The notes below the pieces were generated by a model. The model was not told where the DNA came from and did no database searches. It saw nothing but the letters and a program-made list of their open reading frames with translations. From NCBI RefSeq assembly GCF_011006175.1, contig NZ_CP048795.1:1418491-1482490 (forward strand): a stretch of DNA of 64,000 nt, read 5' to 3'. Position numbers and translations under genes: made by a program. Below, piece after piece: positions 1 to 7,955 of this stretch; the stretch's first letter is position 1; every line of letters begins with the position of its first letter. This DNA comes from Hydrogenobacter sp. T-8. Its GTDB lineage: Bacteria > Aquificota > Aquificia > Aquificales > Aquificaceae.

Positions 1-176
1 CCCCAAGACATGAGAAAGTCAATGTATTCTTTGCCCTCCACATCCCAAAGCCTTGAGCCTTGAGCCCTTGAGACTATTATAGGCTCTCCACCTACAGCCT
101 TAAAAGCTCTAACAGGAGAGCTAACACCCCCTGGCATAAGTGCCTTTGCCTTTTCAAAGAGCTCAATGTTCCTCAT
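1..176 (-). CDS. hemL: Glutamate-1-semialdehyde 2,1-aminomutase, N-terminal fragment
   Basis: The first 58 codons of a gene that runs off the left edge. The product begins [17 protein letters not shown], followed by [12 protein letters not shown] and a [11 protein letters not shown] block, the characteristic start of glutamate-1-semialdehyde aminomutase. This PLP enzyme converts glutamate-1-semialdehyde to 5-aminolevulinate in the C5 route to tetrapyrroles, supplying haem for the cytochromes seen in this window. The ATG (174-176) lies inside the 3' end of the upstream same-strand gene (overlap 14 bp), so the two are probably co-transcribed and translationally coupled. The PLP lysine lies outside the window. 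Confidence 0.9.
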   Translation of the reverse strand, partial: MRNIELFEKAKALMPGGVSSPVRAFKAVGGEPIIVSRAQGSRLWDVEGKEYIDFLMSW

Positions 177-1056
177 TTAGACCCTCCACATCTTCTGGGT
201 AGGAATAAACCTCAAAGCCATACTCCTTTGCAAGGTTCATCGCCTTTGAGTCCACCATAGGGGATATAATCAAGACCCTATCTACCTCTTTGCCTTCTCT
301 CTTTTTGTAAAACTCCACTTTTCTTTTCAAAACAAACACATCAGGCTTACTAATTGAAGACTTTATCTCCGCAATAAGGGTTTTACCATCCCTTATTATC
401 AGGTCAAGCTCCACTTGGTCTGGTCTTCCAAAGACTTCTCCCTCTTGGTCGTAAGCTAAATACCTTTCCACCTTCACAGGAAAGTCTTCTTCAAGTATGC
501 CTTTTATAGCCTCTCTAAAGGAGCTTTCCGCTCTTAGACCCCACCTTGCACCCAATGCTCCTATGCCTGTGTCGTATTTCCTATGGAGTTTCTTAATCTC
601 TTCCATTAGCTCTCTGTTTATTTTCTGTTGCTCTTCCCATCTTCTTTGTTGCTCTTCCCATCTTCTGTTTTGTTCTTCCCATAGTTTCCTTTGCTCCTCC
701 CATCTTCTATTTTGTTCTTCCCATCTTTTATTCTGCTCTTCCCATCTTCTTTCTTGCTCTTCCCATCTTCTGTTCTGCTCTTCCCATCTTCTATTTTGCT
801 CTTCCCATCTCTTGTTCTGTTCTTGCCAGAGAGCGCTTTGTTCTTGCCATCTTCTTTCCTGCTCTTCTCTGAGTCTCACAAGCTCATCGCCTATTTTTAC
901 CAATTGTCTGTATAGCTTCTCTATATTGTCTTCTGTTTTTTCCCTGTCCGCAAAGTAAGTGGAAAGCTCCTTAACTACGTATTCTCTGAGCTCGGGTTCT
1001 TGCAAAACCTTTCTCAAAAACCTTTTCGCCTTCTCTACAAAAACTCTTTTTGCCAT
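163..1056 (-). CDS. Trp-heptad coiled-coil protein with PD-(D/E)XK nuclease-like domain (DUF3782-like)
   Basis: A 297-residue protein in three parts. Residues 1-60 are a charged helical region. Residues 66-145 form a coiled coil of strict heptads of the type RRWEEQN, with Trp at 70, 77, 84, 91, 98, 105, 112, 119, 126, 133 and 140. Residues 165-290 resemble the restriction-endonuclease-like fold of DUF3782 proteins, with D218 and the E230-x-K232 pair as candidate catalytic residues (AEIKSS). Function is unknown; a nucleic-acid-cleaving role is inferred from the fold only. The heptads are encoded by about 21-bp DNA repeats (roughly 616-860), which could change copy number. The -10-like box at 1064-1069 lies 7 bases from the ATG. 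It overlaps hemL at its 3' end. Confidence 0.8.
   Translation of the reverse strand: MAKRVFVEKAKRFLRKVLQEPELREYVVKELSTYFADREKTEDNIEKLYRQLVKIGDELVRLREEQERRWQEQSALWQEQNKRWEEQNRRWEEQNRRWEEQERRWEEQNKRWEEQNRRWEEQRKLWEEQNRRWEEQQRRWEEQQKINRELMEEIKKLHRKYDTGIGALGARWGLRAESSFREAIKGILEEDFPVKVERYLAYDQEGEVFGRPDQVELDLIIRDGKTLIAEIKSSISKPDVFVLKRKVEFYKKREGKEVDRVLIISPMVDSKAMNLAKEYGFEVYSYPEDVEGLNEEH
616..860 (-). repeat. Imperfect 21-bp tandem coding repeats (Trp heptads)
   Basis: About eleven imperfect 21-bp units within the coiled-coil gene, each coding one heptad with a central Trp codon. On the + strand the recurring block is CTCTTCCCATCTTCT with a variable TTGTTCT/TTCTGCT/TTTTGTT linker. The reading frame is kept throughout, and the units differ by synonymous and conservative changes, so this is a maintained protein repeat and not a recent slippage product. 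Confidence 0.85.
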
Positions 1057-1063
1057 GGCAAGA

Positions 1064-1069
1064 CTTATA
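1064..1069 (-). promoter_or_regulatory. -10 box of the coiled-coil nuclease-like gene
   Basis: TATAAG on the minus strand ends 7 bases before the ATG at 1056, with no Shine-Dalgarno between. The surrounding AT-rich stretch (1065-1082) also serves as the promoter region for thrC on the other strand. Confidence 0.5.
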
Positions 1070-1110
1070 TTATATTATCTTTACTTTTAGATTCCTCCGG
1101 AGGTAGCAAG

Positions 1111-2340
1111 ATGGCAAGTGTGCTTGGACTAAAGTGCAGAGAATGCGGAAGGGAGTACAGCTTAGAACCCATTCATGTGTGTGAGTATTGCTTTGGTCCC
1201 CTTGAGGTGGTTTATGACTACGATGAGATAAAGAAAAAGGTCAGCAGGGAAAAGATACAGGAGGGTCCAAAAAGCCTATGGAGGTACATTGACCTTCTGC
1301 CGGTAGAAGAGCCAAGGGTTGGTCTAAATGCAGGTTTTACGCCTCTCAAAAAGGCTGAAAACCTTGGTAAGATGCTTGGGCTTGAAAACCTCTACATAAA
1401 GGACGATTCTGTGAACCATCCCACGCTCTCTTTCAAAGACAGAGTGGTCTCCGTTGCCATATCAAAGGCAATAGAGTTTGGTTTTGACACCGCTGCGTGT
1501 GCTTCTACAGGAAACCTTGCAAACTCTGTGGCAAGCCACTCCGCTCAAGCTGGTCTTAATTGTTTTGTTTTCATACCTGCCAACCTTGAGTCCCAGAAGA
1601 TATACGGAAGTCTTGTTTTTGCTCCCACGGTGGTGGCAGTGGAGGGCACGTATGACGACGTAAACAGACTTTGCTCTGAAATTGCCAATGAGCTCCAATG
1701 GGCTTTTGTAAACATAAACATAAGACCCTTTTACGCGGAGGGTTCAAAAACCCTTGCCTTTGAGGTTGTAGAACAGCTTGGATGGAGAGCTCCAGACGCA
1801 GTGGTAGCCCCAGCAGCTTCTGGGTCCCTAATTACCAAGATATGGAAGGGTCTAAAAGAGCTCGTAAGGGTTGGTCTGATAGAGGAGATGAATACAAGGG
1901 TTTACGGTGCACAAGCGGAAGGGTGCTCTCCAATAGCTCAAGCGTGGAAAGAAGGAAGAGACTTTATAAAGCCTGTAAGACCCAATACCATAGCCAAGTC
2001 CATAGCCATAGGAAATCCAGCGGACGGCATATACGCCCTGCAGGTTACCAAGGAAAGCAGAGGAGACTGGGAAACTGCTACCGATGAGGAGATAATAGAA
2101 GGCATTAAGCTCCTTGCGGAGACAGAAGGTATATTCACAGAAACCGCAGGCGGGACAACCATAGCGGTCCTTAAGAAACTGGCACAAAAGGGTGCTTTTA
2201 GAAGGGACGAGGTGGTAGTAGCCTACATAACAGGCAATGGCTACAAGACTATGGAAGTCCTTGACAATCATCTAAAAGAGACTATACATATAAAACCAAG
2301 CCTTGCGGACTTTAAGGAGAAAATACTGGCTCGTGTTTAA
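1111..2340 (+). CDS. thrC: Threonine synthase
   Basis: A 409-residue PLP enzyme converting O-phosphohomoserine to threonine. The N-terminus carries a zinc-ribbon-like pair of CxxC motifs (KCRECG and CEYCFG), as in the long archaeal/thermophile threonine synthases. LSFKDRV around residue 111 holds the PLP lysine, ASTGNLANSVA is the substrate/PLP phosphate loop, and AASGSLITKIWKG and ITGNGYK complete the fold-type II pattern. The ATG at 1111 is chosen over upstream in-frame starts because CCGGAGGT lies 6-13 bases before it and the zinc-ribbon start matches the family. The 3' end overlaps the start of the next gene. Confidence 0.95.
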   Translation: MASVLGLKCRECGREYSLEPIHVCEYCFGPLEVVYDYDEIKKKVSREKIQEGPKSLWRYIDLLPVEEPRVGLNAGFTPLKKAENLGKMLGLENLYIKDDSVNHPTLSFKDRVVSVAISKAIEFGFDTAACASTGNLANSVASHSAQAGLNCFVFIPANLESQKIYGSLVFAPTVVAVEGTYDDVNRLCSEIANELQWAFVNINIRPFYAEGSKTLAFEVVEQLGWRAPDAVVAPAASGSLITKIWKGLKELVRVGLIEEMNTRVYGAQAEGCSPIAQAWKEGRDFIKPVRPNTIAKSIAIGNPADGIYALQVTKESRGDWETATDEEIIEGIKLLAETEGIFTETAGGTTIAVLKKLAQKGAFRRDEVVVAYITGNGYKTMEVLDNHLKETIHIKPSLADFKEKILARV

Positions 2341-2770
2341 ATACCTTGCCCATATCCTCTTTCTCCTCCCCCTTTTTTTTCTAATTTCCTGTTCTCAGGA
2401 GACTTTGCCTAAAATACAGGTAAGGACTCTTGAAGGTAAGGAGGTGTATCTCTCGGACTACAAAGGGCAAAAAATCCTCATTTACGTGTGGAGTAGAACT
2501 TGTGTGGGACACAGCGAGCATCTAAGGAAGTTAAACGACCTACAAGAAAAGAAGAAAGACCACCTTATCATCTCCTATGCGGTGGCTATGGAGCCTGAGG
2601 ATGTAATAAAAAGCTATCAAGAGTTAGATATAAAACCCAGATTTCTCACTCTCGTGGATACAGAGGTAAGGTTTAACGATTATTTTCCCATTACCTTTCT
2701 GCCGTCCACTTACATATTTGACGAGAAGGGTAGGTTCGTAAGTAGCCATCCCGGTCTATATATCCCATAA
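2333..2770 (+). CDS. Thioredoxin-fold lipoprotein (TlpA/ResA-like) with a single active-site Cys
   Basis: About 145 residues if it starts at the GTG at 2333; an in-frame ATG at 2303 would lie inside thrC. It opens with a hydrophobic signal and an LISC lipobox, so the mature protein should be a lipoprotein outside the inner membrane. The rest follows the TlpA/AhpC-like thioredoxin fold: VYLSDYKGQKILIYVW, then the redox-site position, then a cis-Pro loop FLPSTYIFDEKG. Where a CxxC is expected the sequence reads TCVGHS, leaving one Cys. Function is unknown: the family usually reduces cytochrome c or copper-site disulfides, but a monothiol site argues against classical dithiol exchange. Confidence 0.75.
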   Translation: MFKYLAHILFLLPLFFLISCSQETLPKIQVRTLEGKEVYLSDYKGQKILIYVWSRTCVGHSEHLRKLNDLQEKKKDHLIISYAVAMEPEDVIKSYQELDIKPRFLTLVDTEVRFNDYFPITFLPSTYIFDEKGRFVSSHPGLYIP

Positions 2771-2782
2771 AAGTCCAAGCCA

Positions 2783-2791
2783 TGCTATAAT
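2783..2791 (+). promoter_or_regulatory. Extended -10 promoter of valS
   Basis: TGCTATAAT, a perfect extended -10, ends 9 bases before the valS ATG. The predicted transcription start is about 3 bases upstream of the start codon and there is no Shine-Dalgarno. Confidence 0.7.
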
Positions 2792-2800
2792 CCTTTTTCT

Positions 2801-5800
2801 ATGAAGGACATAGGACAATACAACCATAAGGCAATAGAGTCCAATCACTCAAAGAGGTGGATAGAGAAGGCTCTTTATTCTGTAGAAAACCCTTCTTTTC
2901 AAAATAGGTTTTCTGTAGTTATACCTCCACCTAATGTGACAGGTTCTTTGCATATGGGACATGCCTTAAATGCCACTTTGCAGGATATAGTTTGTAGATG
3001 GCAGAGGATGCTTGGCAAGGATGTGGTCTGGGTGCCAGGCTTTGACCATGCGGGTATTGCGACCCAGTATGTGGTGGACAAACGTCTTCAAGAAGAAGGA
3101 CTAAGCAGGTTAGAGCTCGGTAGAGAAGAATTTCTCAAAAAAGTCTGGGAATGGGTTCCTATATCAAGAAACGCTATAAGACAACAGCTTGAAAAGCTCG
3201 GTGTTAGTGTAGATTGGAAGAGGGAGAGGTTTACCCTTGACGAAGGCTTTTCAAGAGCGGTCAGGCACGCCTTTAGAAGGTTATACGAAGAGGGTCTCAT
3301 ATACCGTGCGGAGTACATGGTAAGCTGGTGTCCAAAAGACCTAACCGCCCTTTCTGACCTTGAGGTGGAACACGAAGAAGAAGAGGGAAAGCTCTACTAC
3401 ATACGCTACCCTCTTGAGGACGGTTCAGGCTACATAACCGTTGCTACCACAAGACCAGAAACCATGCTCGGAGACACTGCGGTTGCGGTCCATCCTCAAG
3501 ACGAAAGGTATAAGAACCTTGTAGGTAAGAAGGTTAGACTTCCCCTTGTGGATTGGAAAAGGATAGCTATGGATGGCTCAGAGGTGGAAAACCTTATCCC
3601 CATTATAGCGGATGAAAGGGTAAAGCCTGAGTTTGGAACGGGAGCGGTAAAGATAACACCCGCACATGACCCTCTGGACTTTGAAATAGGAAAGTCTCAC
3701 GGTCTTGCCTTTGTGCAGGTAATGGACCAGTTTGCCAATATGAACCAAAATGCGGGCAAGTTTGCAGGGCTTGACAGATATAGTGCGAGGAAAAGGATAG
3801 TGGAGGAGCTTGAAGAACTTGGACTTCTTGAGAAGGTGGAAAATCATAGACATGCGGTTGGTAAATGTTATCGCTGTAAAACTGTTCTTGAGCCTATGGT
3901 TTCTACCCAATGGTTTCTAAAGGTCTCGGACCCCAGAATAAAAGAAAGGGCTACACAGGTAGTCAAAGAAGGTCTCATAAAATTTGTCCCAGAAAATTGG
4001 AAAAAGATATACCTCCAGTGGATGGAAAACCTCAAAGACTGGTGCATATCCCGTCAAATATGGTGGGGACATAGAATACCCGTATGGTATTGTGAGGACT
4101 GCGGGCACGAAAACGTGTTTACCGACGAAGACTTTGACAGGGTCTATGACAAACTCATCTTTAACCTCATAGCGGACCGCAAAATAAAGGAGGAATTTAC
4201 TCCAGAAGAAGTAGCCAGTATACTCCACTCTCCCTCCTTTGTCCATCCAGAGCTCACCGTGTTGGACTTTTACAAGAAGTTTGCCTTTCATAAATATCAC
4301 TCTACCGAAGTGGATGCTAATTCTCTAAGGCTCTTTTTCACCCAAGACCTAAACCCCATGGCTATTCTCACAGAAAAGAAGAGCAGATACAGGTATGACA
4401 GCAAGAAGAAAACCTACAGGTTTGTTTTGCGTTGTAAAAAGTGCGGTTCTGAAAATCTAAGGCAAGAAACAGACGTGCTTGATACATGGTTTTCCTCTGC
4501 CCTTTGGCCCTTTGGTGTCTTTGGCTGGCCCGAGGAGACACAAGACCTCAAGGGACTATACCCCACAGACCTCTTGGTAACAGGCTTTGACATTATCTTT
4601 TTCTGGGTTGCCCGTATGGTGATGATGGGCACTTACTTTATGGAGGATATTCCTTTCAGGGATGTATACATACATGCTCTTATAAGGGATGAAAAGGGAC
4701 AGAAAATGTCCAAGACCAAGGGTAATGTGATAGACCCTCTTGATATTGTGGAGAAGTATGGTGCGGACGCACTGCGTTTTACCTTGGCTATTCTTACACA
4801 GCAGGGAAGGGATATAAGGCTCTCTGAAAAGCGTTTTGAAGGTTATAAGCACTTTGCCAACAAGCTGTGGAACGCAGGCAGGTTTATACTTATGAACCTT
4901 GAGCCAGACCTACTTACAAAGCTACCCTACTGTGCACCACCAAGGGTAGAAGACCTCTGGATAATTACAAAGTTAAATAGGACCATAGAAAAGGTAAACA
5001 AAGCCCTTTCAGAATACGAATTCTCAGAAGCTGCAAAAGAGCTATATGAGTTTATATGGAGCGAGTTTTGTGATTGGTATATAGAGTTTTCAAAGCTCAG
5101 GCTATACGCCAAACCAGAGGAGAATGTGTCAGAAGAAGAGAGAAAGGCACAAGAAGAAGCCATAAACAGAGAAAAAATAACCGTTCAGGCAACCTTACTA
5201 AACGTATTTGAAAAGACCCTTAGGCTTTTGCATCCCTTTATGCCCTTTATAACAGAGGAACTATGGCTTGAGCTTCCCACAGCCCACAGGGAAAGCATAT
5301 CTTTGGCAGATTATCCCCAGCATAACCCCTCAGAGGTCTACGAAGAGGCGGAAAAGAAGGTAGAAAGGCTAAAGGAAATTATCTCTGCCATACGCTCCCT
5401 CAGAAGCGACTTAAGAATTGAACCTTCACGGAAGATAAGGCTCTACTACAAGGCAGGAGAAAGCAAGGGGCTTGTGCAGGAGTTTATGCCCCACATCTTG
5501 AGCCTTGCAAGATTAGAGAGTTTTCAAGAGGTGCAAACAGAACCACCCAACTGTGTAGCAGGCTTTTCAAGAGATTTTGAGTTTTATCTCCCCGTAGAGG
5601 AGGGTATAAAGGTTCAAGAGCTACTAAACTCCTATTCAAAAAGGCTCTCGGAAATAGAAAAGTCTTTGCAAGGCTTTCAGCAAAAGCTAAGCAACGAAAA
5701 CTTCTTAAGGAGAGCCCCAGAAGAAGAAATTAACAAAGCCAAAGAATTCCTTGAAGAGCTCCGAGAGGAAAAGCAGAAGGTGGAGAGCCTACTTTCTTTT

Positions 5801-5818
5801 CTAAGGCGTTTGGTGTGA
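2801..5818 (+). CDS. valS: Valyl-tRNA synthetase with a ~100-residue insertion
   Basis: A class I synthetase charging tRNA-Val. HMGHA (about residue 51) and KMSKTKGN (about 634) are the ATP-binding signatures. TTRPETMLGDTAVAVHP marks the CP1 editing domain that removes mischarged Thr, DWCISRQIWWGHRIPVWYC the catalytic core, and DVLDTWFSSALWPF the zone after the zinc site. The C-terminal 70 residues are the coiled-coil tRNA-binding arm. At 1005 residues it is longer than usual (about 860-950), because the two CxxC pairs (about 430-433 and 545-548) are separated by roughly 110 residues of unrecognised sequence. It is transcribed alone, from an extended -10 nine bases before the ATG. Confidence 0.96.
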   Translation: MKDIGQYNHKAIESNHSKRWIEKALYSVENPSFQNRFSVVIPPPNVTGSLHMGHALNATLQDIVCRWQRMLGKDVVWVPGFDHAGIATQYVVDKRLQEEGLSRLELGREEFLKKVWEWVPISRNAIRQQLEKLGVSVDWKRERFTLDEGFSRAVRHAFRRLYEEGLIYRAEYMVSWCPKDLTALSDLEVEHEEEEGKLYYIRYPLEDGSGYITVATTRPETMLGDTAVAVHPQDERYKNLVGKKVRLPLVDWKRIAMDGSEVENLIPIIADERVKPEFGTGAVKITPAHDPLDFEIGKSHGLAFVQVMDQFANMNQNAGKFAGLDRYSARKRIVEELEELGLLEKVENHRHAVGKCYRCKTVLEPMVSTQWFLKVSDPRIKERATQVVKEGLIKFVPENWKKIYLQWMENLKDWCISRQIWWGHRIPVWYCEDCGHENVFTDEDFDRVYDKLIFNLIADRKIKEEFTPEEVASILHSPSFVHPELTVLDFYKKFAFHKYHSTEVDANSLRLFFTQDLNPMAILTEKKSRYRYDSKKKTYRFVLRCKKCGSENLRQETDVLDTWFSSALWPFGVFGWPEETQDLKGLYPTDLLVTGFDIIFFWVARMVMMGTYFMEDIPFRDVYIHALIRDEKGQKMSKTKGNVIDPLDIVEKYGADALRFTLAILTQQGRDIRLSEKRFEGYKHFANKLWNAGRFILMNLEPDLLTKLPYCAPPRVEDLWIITKLNRTIEKVNKALSEYEFSEAAKELYEFIWSEFCDWYIEFSKLRLYAKPEENVSEEERKAQEEAINREKITVQATLLNVFEKTLRLLHPFMPFITEELWLELPTAHRESISLADYPQHNPSEVYEEAEKKVERLKEIISAIRSLRSDLRIEPSRKIRLYYKAGESKGLVQEFMPHILSLARLESFQEVQTEPPNCVAGFSRDFEFYLPVEEGIKVQELLNSYSKRLSEIEKSLQGFQQKLSNENFLRRAPEEEINKAKEFLEELREEKQKVESLLSFLRRLV

Positions 5819-5918
5819 TAGGATGTTTATACGCACATGAATACTATCTAACTGAAAAGGGACTTAGTGCTTTGGAATAGTTATGCTCTAAAAACACCGC
5901 TGAGAAGTCTCCACTCTC
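5819..5918. other. Convergent intergenic gap valS/fabZ
   Basis: One hundred bases between the ends of valS (+) and fabZ (-). No tRNA, hairpin terminator or conserved repeat is evident. Confidence 0.5.
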
Positions 5919-6368
5919 TTAACGCTTTAGTTCATGGAGCTCACGCGCCGCTGCGTAAAGCACTGCGGTGGCCACCACTTCAGAGCCTACCTTTGCGGTG
6001 CCTTTCATTTTAGATAGGCTTTTCTTTAGGGATATAACCTCAAGCTCCAGCAGGAGCTGGTCACCAGGATAAACCGGTCTCTTGAACCTTGCTTCATCTA
6101 TACCTGCAAACACTATGGCATACTTTCCTATTTCAAGTCCAAGGGATTTTATCATAAGAATACCACCCACCTGTGCCATGGCTTCAAGAATATAAACACC
6201 CGGCATGAGAGGAAAGTTAGGAAAGTGTCCCTGAAACACAGGCTCATTCACAGACACATTTTTGATCCCCACTATTCTCTTGCCCACCTCCATCTCAACA
6301 ATCCTATCCACAAGGAGTATAGGGTATCTGTGCGGTAAGATTTCCATTATTTCTCTCGTGTTCAGCAT
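5919..6368 (-). CDS. fabZ: 3-hydroxyacyl-[acyl-carrier-protein] dehydratase
   Basis: A 149-residue hot-dog-fold dehydratase of the fatty-acid elongation cycle, forming trans-2-enoyl-ACP. The family signature is intact: [14 protein letters not shown] near the start, the catalytic-His block [12 protein letters not shown], and EAMAQVGG carrying the catalytic Glu. Length is normal. It stands alone, away from plsX-fabH at 37-39 kb. TATAAT on the minus strand (6377-6382) ends 8 bases before the ATG with no Shine-Dalgarno, so the mRNA is probably nearly leaderless. Confidence 0.96.
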   Translation of the reverse strand: MLNTREIMEILPHRYPILLVDRIVEMEVGKRIVGIKNVSVNEPVFQGHFPNFPLMPGVYILEAMAQVGGILMIKSLGLEIGKYAIVFAGIDEARFKRPVYPGDQLLLELEVISLKKSLSKMKGTAKVGSEVVATAVLYAAARELHELKR

Positions 6369-6376
6369 AGCTAAAG

Positions 6377-6382
6377 ATTATA
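6377..6382 (-). promoter_or_regulatory. -10 box of fabZ
   Basis: A perfect TATAAT on the minus strand, 8 bases from the fabZ ATG. The expected transcription start lies within a few bases of the start codon. Confidence 0.65.
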
Positions 6383-6451
6383 AGCCAAATTTTCATAAAA
6401 TTTTAATCCTTAGTGGTGTATACTTTTGGCATCAAGTGTGGAGGTATTAAC

Positions 6452-6922
6452 ATGAAGAAGATTGTCTACTTGGCTCTTGCTTCTGGAGCATTCTTTGCCT
6501 TTTCCTGTCAGCAGAAGCCTGCGGAACAGCCTGCACAGCAGGCACAGTCTCAAGGACAAGCACAACAGCCAGCACCTCAGGCAGAACAAAAGCCAACAGA
6601 ACAACCTAAGGCGGAAGAAAAGCCTGCACAACAAGAGGCTCAAGCTCCAGCAGGACAGCAAGTAGCTCAAGTAAAGGACATGCAGGCTTTTGCCCAGCAG
6701 AAGGGCTGTTTTGCATGCCATGACATAAACAACAAGAAGGTGGGACCTGCCTTTAAGGAGGTTGCAAAAAGGTTTGCGGGACAGCCTAATATAGAAGAAG
6801 AGCTCGCTAAGAGGATAAAGAACGGTGGTGTGGGAACATGGGGTCAGGTGCCTATGCCTCCTCAGAATGTTACAGAGCAAGAAGCTAAGGACTTGGCTAA
6901 GTGGGTGCTTAGCTTGAAGTGA
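6452..6922 (+). CDS. Lipoprotein-anchored monohaem cytochrome c
   Basis: 156 residues. Residues 1-19 are a lipoprotein signal with the lipobox FAFSC. Residues 20-78 are a low-complexity linker of Gln, Ala, Pro, Glu and Lys. The C-terminal domain is a class I cytochrome c: CFACH (about residues 86-90) binds haem, and QVPMPPQ supplies the Met axial ligand, as in c551/c552. It is likely a periplasmic electron carrier tethered by a flexible arm so that it can reach different partners. The ATG at 6452 is preceded by GGAG and gives a proper signal peptide. The next gene starts inside its stop codon, so the two are coupled. Confidence 0.9.
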   Translation: MKKIVYLALASGAFFAFSCQQKPAEQPAQQAQSQGQAQQPAPQAEQKPTEQPKAEEKPAQQEAQAPAGQQVAQVKDMQAFAQQKGCFACHDINNKKVGPAFKEVAKRFAGQPNIEEELAKRIKNGGVGTWGQVPMPPQNVTEQEAKDLAKWVLSLK

Positions 6923-7155
6923 AGGAAATTCTCAGAGGTTTTATAGAGCTTCACTTTAAAAAACCTGTGGAGGTCTCTCAGTTTCATGTAAGGGACCTCC
7001 TTCTTCTTTCTCTTTTTCTTGACTACTTTGGGCTTGACAATCCTCTCGGTGTCTATGTACTTGACCTATATCCTCTAATGCTTCATGAGTTTCACATCTG
7101 GCATAGAAGTGTAGGTCTTGAAAGAGGAGGGCTTAACTTTCTACCGTGCTGTTGA
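6919..7155 (+). CDS. Small protein ending in Cys-Cys (cory-CC-star-like)
   Basis: 78 residues starting at a GTG (6919) that overlaps the cytochrome stop. The second half matches, from memory, the short family named 'cory-CC-star protein': a VLDLYPLMLHEFHIWHR block (Leu-Tyr-Pro, then Phe-His-x-Trp-His) and an invariant C-terminal Cys-Cys immediately before the stop. Its function is not established. Members are found beside an ArsA-type ATPase, as here, where the ATPase starts 10 bases inside this gene. The terminal Cys pair could bind a metal or be the site of cargo handling by the ATPase; that is inference. Confidence 0.7.
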   Translation: MKEILRGFIELHFKKPVEVSQFHVRDLLLLSLFLDYFGLDNPLGVYVLDLYPLMLHEFHIWHRSVGLERGGLNFLPCC

Positions 7156-7955
7156 AAAGGCTTGTATTCTTTGGAGGAAAGGGAGGCGTTGGTAAAAGCA
7201 CTCTATCCTGTGGTGTAGCCCTTAGGCTCTCTAAGATAGACAAGACGATACTCCTTTCTGTTGACCCAGCCCACTCCCTGTCGGGCATACTGGGAGTGCC
7301 CGTGGGAAGCCACATAAAGCATGTCAAAGAGAGACTTTTTGCGGTGGAGCTGGATGCTCGGGTGCTGGTGGAGGAGTATGCCCAGAGGGTCCTTTCCGCC
7401 CTTGGCGAGCTCCTGCCCTCTGTAAGCTCTGGCATAAGGGAATACGCAAGGTATCTAAAAAGCTCTCCCACCGCTCAGGAAACTGCGGCTCTTGATAGGC
7501 TCTTAGACTACTGCCAAGAGTTTACTTATGTAGTGGTGGACTCTGCGCCCACTGGTCAGATGCTCAGATTTTTTGAAACCGCCCATATGGTAGAAGGATG
7601 GTATGGATTTCTCCATAAGGTTGCCAAAGAGAGACACAAGGTGGAGAGCTTTATGGGGAGGGAAGACAAACTCATAGGGTTTATACAAAACAGAAAGGAG
7701 AGGCTTGAGACACTGCTTCATGTGTTGAGGGAAAAAGCCCTTGTTTTTGCAGTTGCCAATGAGGAACCTCTCTCCCTGCAAGAAGCCAAAGAGATAAGGG
7801 AAAAGCTGAGGGACATGAAGGTTTACACTGTGATAAACCGTTGGCACAGTATGGAGTGCGATTGTATAAAAGTGCCAGAGACCGAAAGACCTTATGGCTT
7901 GGAAGCTTTGGAAGGGTTTAGGGTGGAAGAGATAGTGGAGTTTGTTCTTAGGTAA
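7146..7955 (+). CDS. ArsA/GET3-type ATPase
   Basis: 269 residues of the SIMIBI/deviant-Walker class. GGKGGVGKST at residues 10-19 is the deviant P-loop with the signature Lys. SVDPAHSLS and VDSAPTGQMLRF are the switch regions (the ArsA family usually has DTAPTGH; here DSAPTGQ). It is a single ArsA domain, as in GET3, and not the tandem arsenite pump. No arsB or arsR is nearby, so arsenite efflux is unlikely. The upstream Cys-Cys protein is the likely partner. The GTG at 7146 overlaps that gene; a TTG at 7152 is an alternative. The last 64 bp overlap the convergent P-type ATPase gene. Confidence 0.88.
   Translation: MLLKRLVFFGGKGGVGKSTLSCGVALRLSKIDKTILLSVDPAHSLSGILGVPVGSHIKHVKERLFAVELDARVLVEEYAQRVLSALGELLPSVSSGIREYARYLKSSPTAQETAALDRLLDYCQEFTYVVVDSAPTGQMLRFFETAHMVEGWYGFLHKVAKERHKVESFMGREDKLIGFIQNRKERLETLLHVLREKALVFAVANEEPLSLQEAKEIREKLRDMKVYTVINRWHSMECDCIKVPETERPYGLEALEGFRVEEIVEFVLR

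Noticed and set aside
497-958. Open frames on the + strand across 497-958 and 691-915 (Ser/His/Leu repeats)
   Set aside because: They are the antisense of the Trp-heptad repeats; composition and repetition come wholly from the minus-strand gene.
1000-1110. Longer N-terminus for threonine synthase starting at 1000
   Set aside because: The extension crosses the promoter and Shine-Dalgarno and has no family similarity; the ATG at 1111 fits the zinc-ribbon start.
7146-7955. Arsenite efflux ATPase (ArsA proper)
   Set aside because: Single domain instead of tandem, and no arsB, arsD or arsR neighbours; better treated as a GET3/ArsA-like ATPase.
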